Shown here piece after piece: positions 62,292 through 64,000 of a DNA stretch of 64,000 nt. The position numbers and the translations under genes were made by a program. The number at the start of each line of letters is the position of its first letter. Within the stretch, counting starts at the first letter, position 1. Below the pieces are notes generated by a model. The model did not search any database. It worked only from the letters and a program-made list of their open reading frames with translations, and was not told the DNA's origin. This stretch comes from Streptomyces sp. NBC_00523 (GTDB lineage Bacteria; Actinomycetota; Actinomycetes; Streptomycetales; Streptomycetaceae), in contig NZ_CP107836.1 in assembly GCF_036346615.1 (NCBI RefSeq), positions 3,410,001 through 3,474,000 on the forward strand. The letters are read 5' to 3'.

Positions 62292-63848
62292 TCAGCCGGT
62301 GGTGTCCGGCCGGGCGGCCTCCGGTGCGGGTTCCAGCGGCGGGCTCGTGACGCCGCAGTGCACCGCGCACTCGGGCCGCGCGGTGTCGTCCACGGGGGCG
62401 GGTGTGCGTACGGTCGCCCAGGCGATCAGCGCGCCCAGCACCAGCAGTCCGGCGCACATCGGCATCGCCCGCCGGAACGTCGCGGCGAACTCCCCGGCGT
62501 CCCGGTACGCCTCCGGCCCCATGCCGGCGAGCAGCGGCAACGCGGCCACCGCGATGAGGCCGGCGGCGCGGGCGGCGGCGTTGTTGATGCCGCTGGCGAG
62601 CCCGGCCCGGCCCGTGTCGACGGAGGCCAGGACGGTCGCGGTGAGCGGCGCCACGACGGTGACGAGACCGACGCCGAGGACGGCCACGGCGGGCAGTACG
62701 TCGGTCAGGTACCCGGTGACGGAGTTCGAGCCCGGCCCCACGCGCAGCATCAGCAGCATGCCGGCGGCGGCCGTCAGCGGCCCGGCGGTGAGCGGGATGC
62801 GCGGGCCGATGCGCTGGCCCAGCTCGCCCGAAGCGGCCGAGAACAGCAGCATCAGGAGGGTGGTCGGCAGCAGCGCGGTGCCGGCACCCAGCGCCGAGTA
62901 GCCGGCGACGACCTGGAGCTGGATCGCGGAGAGGAAGAAGTATCCGCCCAGCGCCGCGTACACGCACAGGGTGACGACATTGACGGCGGTGAACTGCCGG
63001 GACGCGAACACCGACGGCGGCAGCATCGGATGGGCCCGCCGCCGCTCCAGCTGGACGAAGGCGGCCCCGAGGAGCACCCCGCCCACCGCCGACCCGATCA
63101 CGGCCGGGGACGCGCCCTCCCCCGGCGCACCGATCAGCGCGTACGTCACCAGTGCGAGCGCGAGGGCACCGAGGGCCGCCCCGGCGACGTCGAAGCGCCC
63201 CTCGGCGTTCGGGTCGCGGGACTCCGGTACGTGGCGCAGCGCGACGGGCACGCAGACGGCGGCGAGCGGCAGGTTGAGCAGGAACACCCAGCGCCAGCCC
63301 GGCCCGTCGACCAGCCAGCCGCCCAGGAACGGCCCCACGGCGGCGCCGACCCCGCCGAACCCGGACCACAGCCCGACCGCGCGGGCCCGGTCGTCAGGAT
63401 GGAAGCTCGCCTGGATCAGGGCCAGCGAACCGGGCGTCAGCAGCGCGCCGCCGACCCCTTGGAGGGCGCGGGCGGCGATGAGCACGGGGGCGTTCGGCGC
63501 GAGCCCGCAGATCAGCGAGGCGGCGGCGAACCAGATGACGCCGACTACGAAGACCCGCCTGCGCCCGTAGCGGTCGCCGAGCGCCCCGCCGAGCAGGATC
63601 AGCCCCGCGAGGGTCAGCATGTAGGCGTTGACGGTCCACTGGAGCGCGGCCAGGTCGGTGCCCAGGTCGTCGCCGATGCGGGGCAGGGCGACGTTGATGA
63701 CGGTGGAGTCGAGCATGGCCATGCTCGACCCGAGCACCGTCGTCAGGACGACCCAGCGCCCGGCGGCGGAGGCCACCCGGATCGCGGGCCCGTCCGCCTC
63801 GCTCTTCTCCATGGCCTCAGCATCGTCGGCCACCGGCCGAAGGGCCAC
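62292..63848 (-). CDS. MFS drug exporter, DHA2 (EmrB/QacA) type
   Basis: The 518-residue membrane protein has fourteen hydrophobic segments, LDSTVINVALPRIGDDL in helix 1 and the loop motif GALGDRYGRRR. A helix-5 antiporter motif (ALQGVGGALLTPGSLAL) supports proton-driven drug export. GTG 63848 has GAGGG about 7 nt upstream, partly inside the preceding gene's stop; ATG 63812 is the alternative. It follows the aminotransferase gene by only 9 nt and may be co-transcribed. Confidence 0.92.
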   Translation of the reverse strand: MALRPVADDAEAMEKSEADGPAIRVASAAGRWVVLTTVLGSSMAMLDSTVINVALPRIGDDLGTDLAALQWTVNAYMLTLAGLILLGGALGDRYGRRRVFVVGVIWFAAASLICGLAPNAPVLIAARALQGVGGALLTPGSLALIQASFHPDDRARAVGLWSGFGGVGAAVGPFLGGWLVDGPGWRWVFLLNLPLAAVCVPVALRHVPESRDPNAEGRFDVAGAALGALALALVTYALIGAPGEGASPAVIGSAVGGVLLGAAFVQLERRRAHPMLPPSVFASRQFTAVNVVTLCVYAALGGYFFLSAIQLQVVAGYSALGAGTALLPTTLLMLLFSAASGELGQRIGPRIPLTAGPLTAAAGMLLMLRVGPGSNSVTGYLTDVLPAVAVLGVGLVTVVAPLTATVLASVDTGRAGLASGINNAAARAAGLIAVAALPLLAGMGPEAYRDAGEFAATFRRAMPMCAGLLVLGALIAWATVRTPAPVDDTARPECAVHCGVTSPPLEPAPEAARPDTTG

Positions 63849-63857
63849 CGGGAGCCC

Positions 63858-64000
63858 TCAGCCGGTGACCCGTACCGCCTCGATGCCCCGGATCAGCGCG
63901 TCGAGCCCCGCCTCGACCTTGCTCCGCGCGCAGCCCACGTTCAGCCGCACGAAGCCCTCGGCCCCGTACGTGCTGCCGGGCATCACCGCGACGCGCTCCC
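63858..64000 (-). CDS. PLP aminotransferase, MalY/PatB type (partial)
   Basis: Only the last 46 codons are in the window. They read ERVAVMPGSTYGAEGFVRL then NVGCARSKVEAGLDAL and end IRGIEAVRVTG. The PGSTYG...GFVRLNVGC pattern with the Arg of the substrate carboxylate is the C-terminal end of fold-type I aminotransferases, closest to the MalY/PatB cystathionine beta-lyase group. The gene continues past the right edge of the window. Confidence 0.75.
   Translation of the reverse strand, partial: ERVAVMPGSTYGAEGFVRLNVGCARSKVEAGLDALIRGIEAVRVTG

Overview
The window is a very GC-rich, gene-dense stretch of an actinomycete chromosome, almost certainly Streptomyces. Supporting signs are strong third-position GC bias, many GTG starts (plus one TTG and one probable CTG), apparent leaderless transcripts, a WhiB-family gene and recognisable Streptomyces core blocks: acsA-nhaA-(marP-like)-nudix-nth-crp; RidA / paired ArsA-type ATPases / wblA / class A PBP; asd-ask-recR-ybaB; purA; and a kynurenine-pathway operon. 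The gene order resembles the central 'core' of Streptomyces coelicolor-like chromosomes (inference from memory, no search was run).

Layout. 0-4 kb: a Fic-like protein with a degenerate motif, a divergent CooC/MinD-type ATPase and a polysaccharide-deacetylase-like lipoprotein. 4-12.3 kb: a SulP transporter fused to a beta-carbonic anhydrase, acetyl-CoA synthetase, the NhaA antiporter, a holin-superfamily membrane protein and an epoxide-hydrolase-like protein. 12.6-18.3 kb: a CvpA-trypsin membrane protease, two Nudix hydrolases, endonuclease III, Crp and an MBL-fold hydrolase. 18.4-26.2 kb: RidA, DUF4177, two ArsA/GET3-like ATPases, WblA, a bifunctional PBP, a YqeY-type protein and a metallophosphoesterase. 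26.3-29.4 kb: tRNA-Pro(CGG) followed by a strong terminator, the tail of a tyrosine recombinase and a heavily decayed ABC transporter. This is the most clearly accessory part of the window and looks like the relic of an element that used the tRNA as an integration site.

29.7-43.8 kb: a secreted SGNH esterase, a methyltransferase, an S9 peptidase, SURF1, a sigma factor with a membrane partner, asd and ask (with a likely internal start for a short beta subunit), DUF5063, recR (TTG start), a YbaB/EbfC protein, a SLATT-domain protein, an unrecognised protein and a GntR/FCD regulator. 43.9-50.9 kb: a membrane Ser/Thr kinase, a second sliding-clamp (DnaN-like) protein, two tandem family-19 chitinases each preceded by a DasR-type palindrome pair, and purA. 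51-55.2 kb: a diacylglycerol-kinase-like protein, and a GbsR/MarR regulator divergent from a two-gene ABC exporter with a palindromic operator candidate between them. 55.2-64 kb: a P450, a two-component system, a kynurenine operon (TDO, kynureninase, putative formamidase), DUF3151, an MFS exporter and the C-terminal end of a PLP aminotransferase cut by the window edge.

Functional links. Chitin/GlcNAc use may connect to acetate activation, because a related palindrome also sits upstream of acsA. Aspartate enters the lysine/threonine pathway through ask-asd. Tryptophan is routed towards anthranilate by the kyn genes. No CRISPR array, rRNA operon, intact transposon or complete biosynthetic cluster is visible. 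I did not find a convincing wholly new system. The best leads are the decayed tRNA-Pro island, the dre-flanked chitinase duplication with a CTG start, the extra clamp beside a kinase, and the unequal ArsA ATPase pair.
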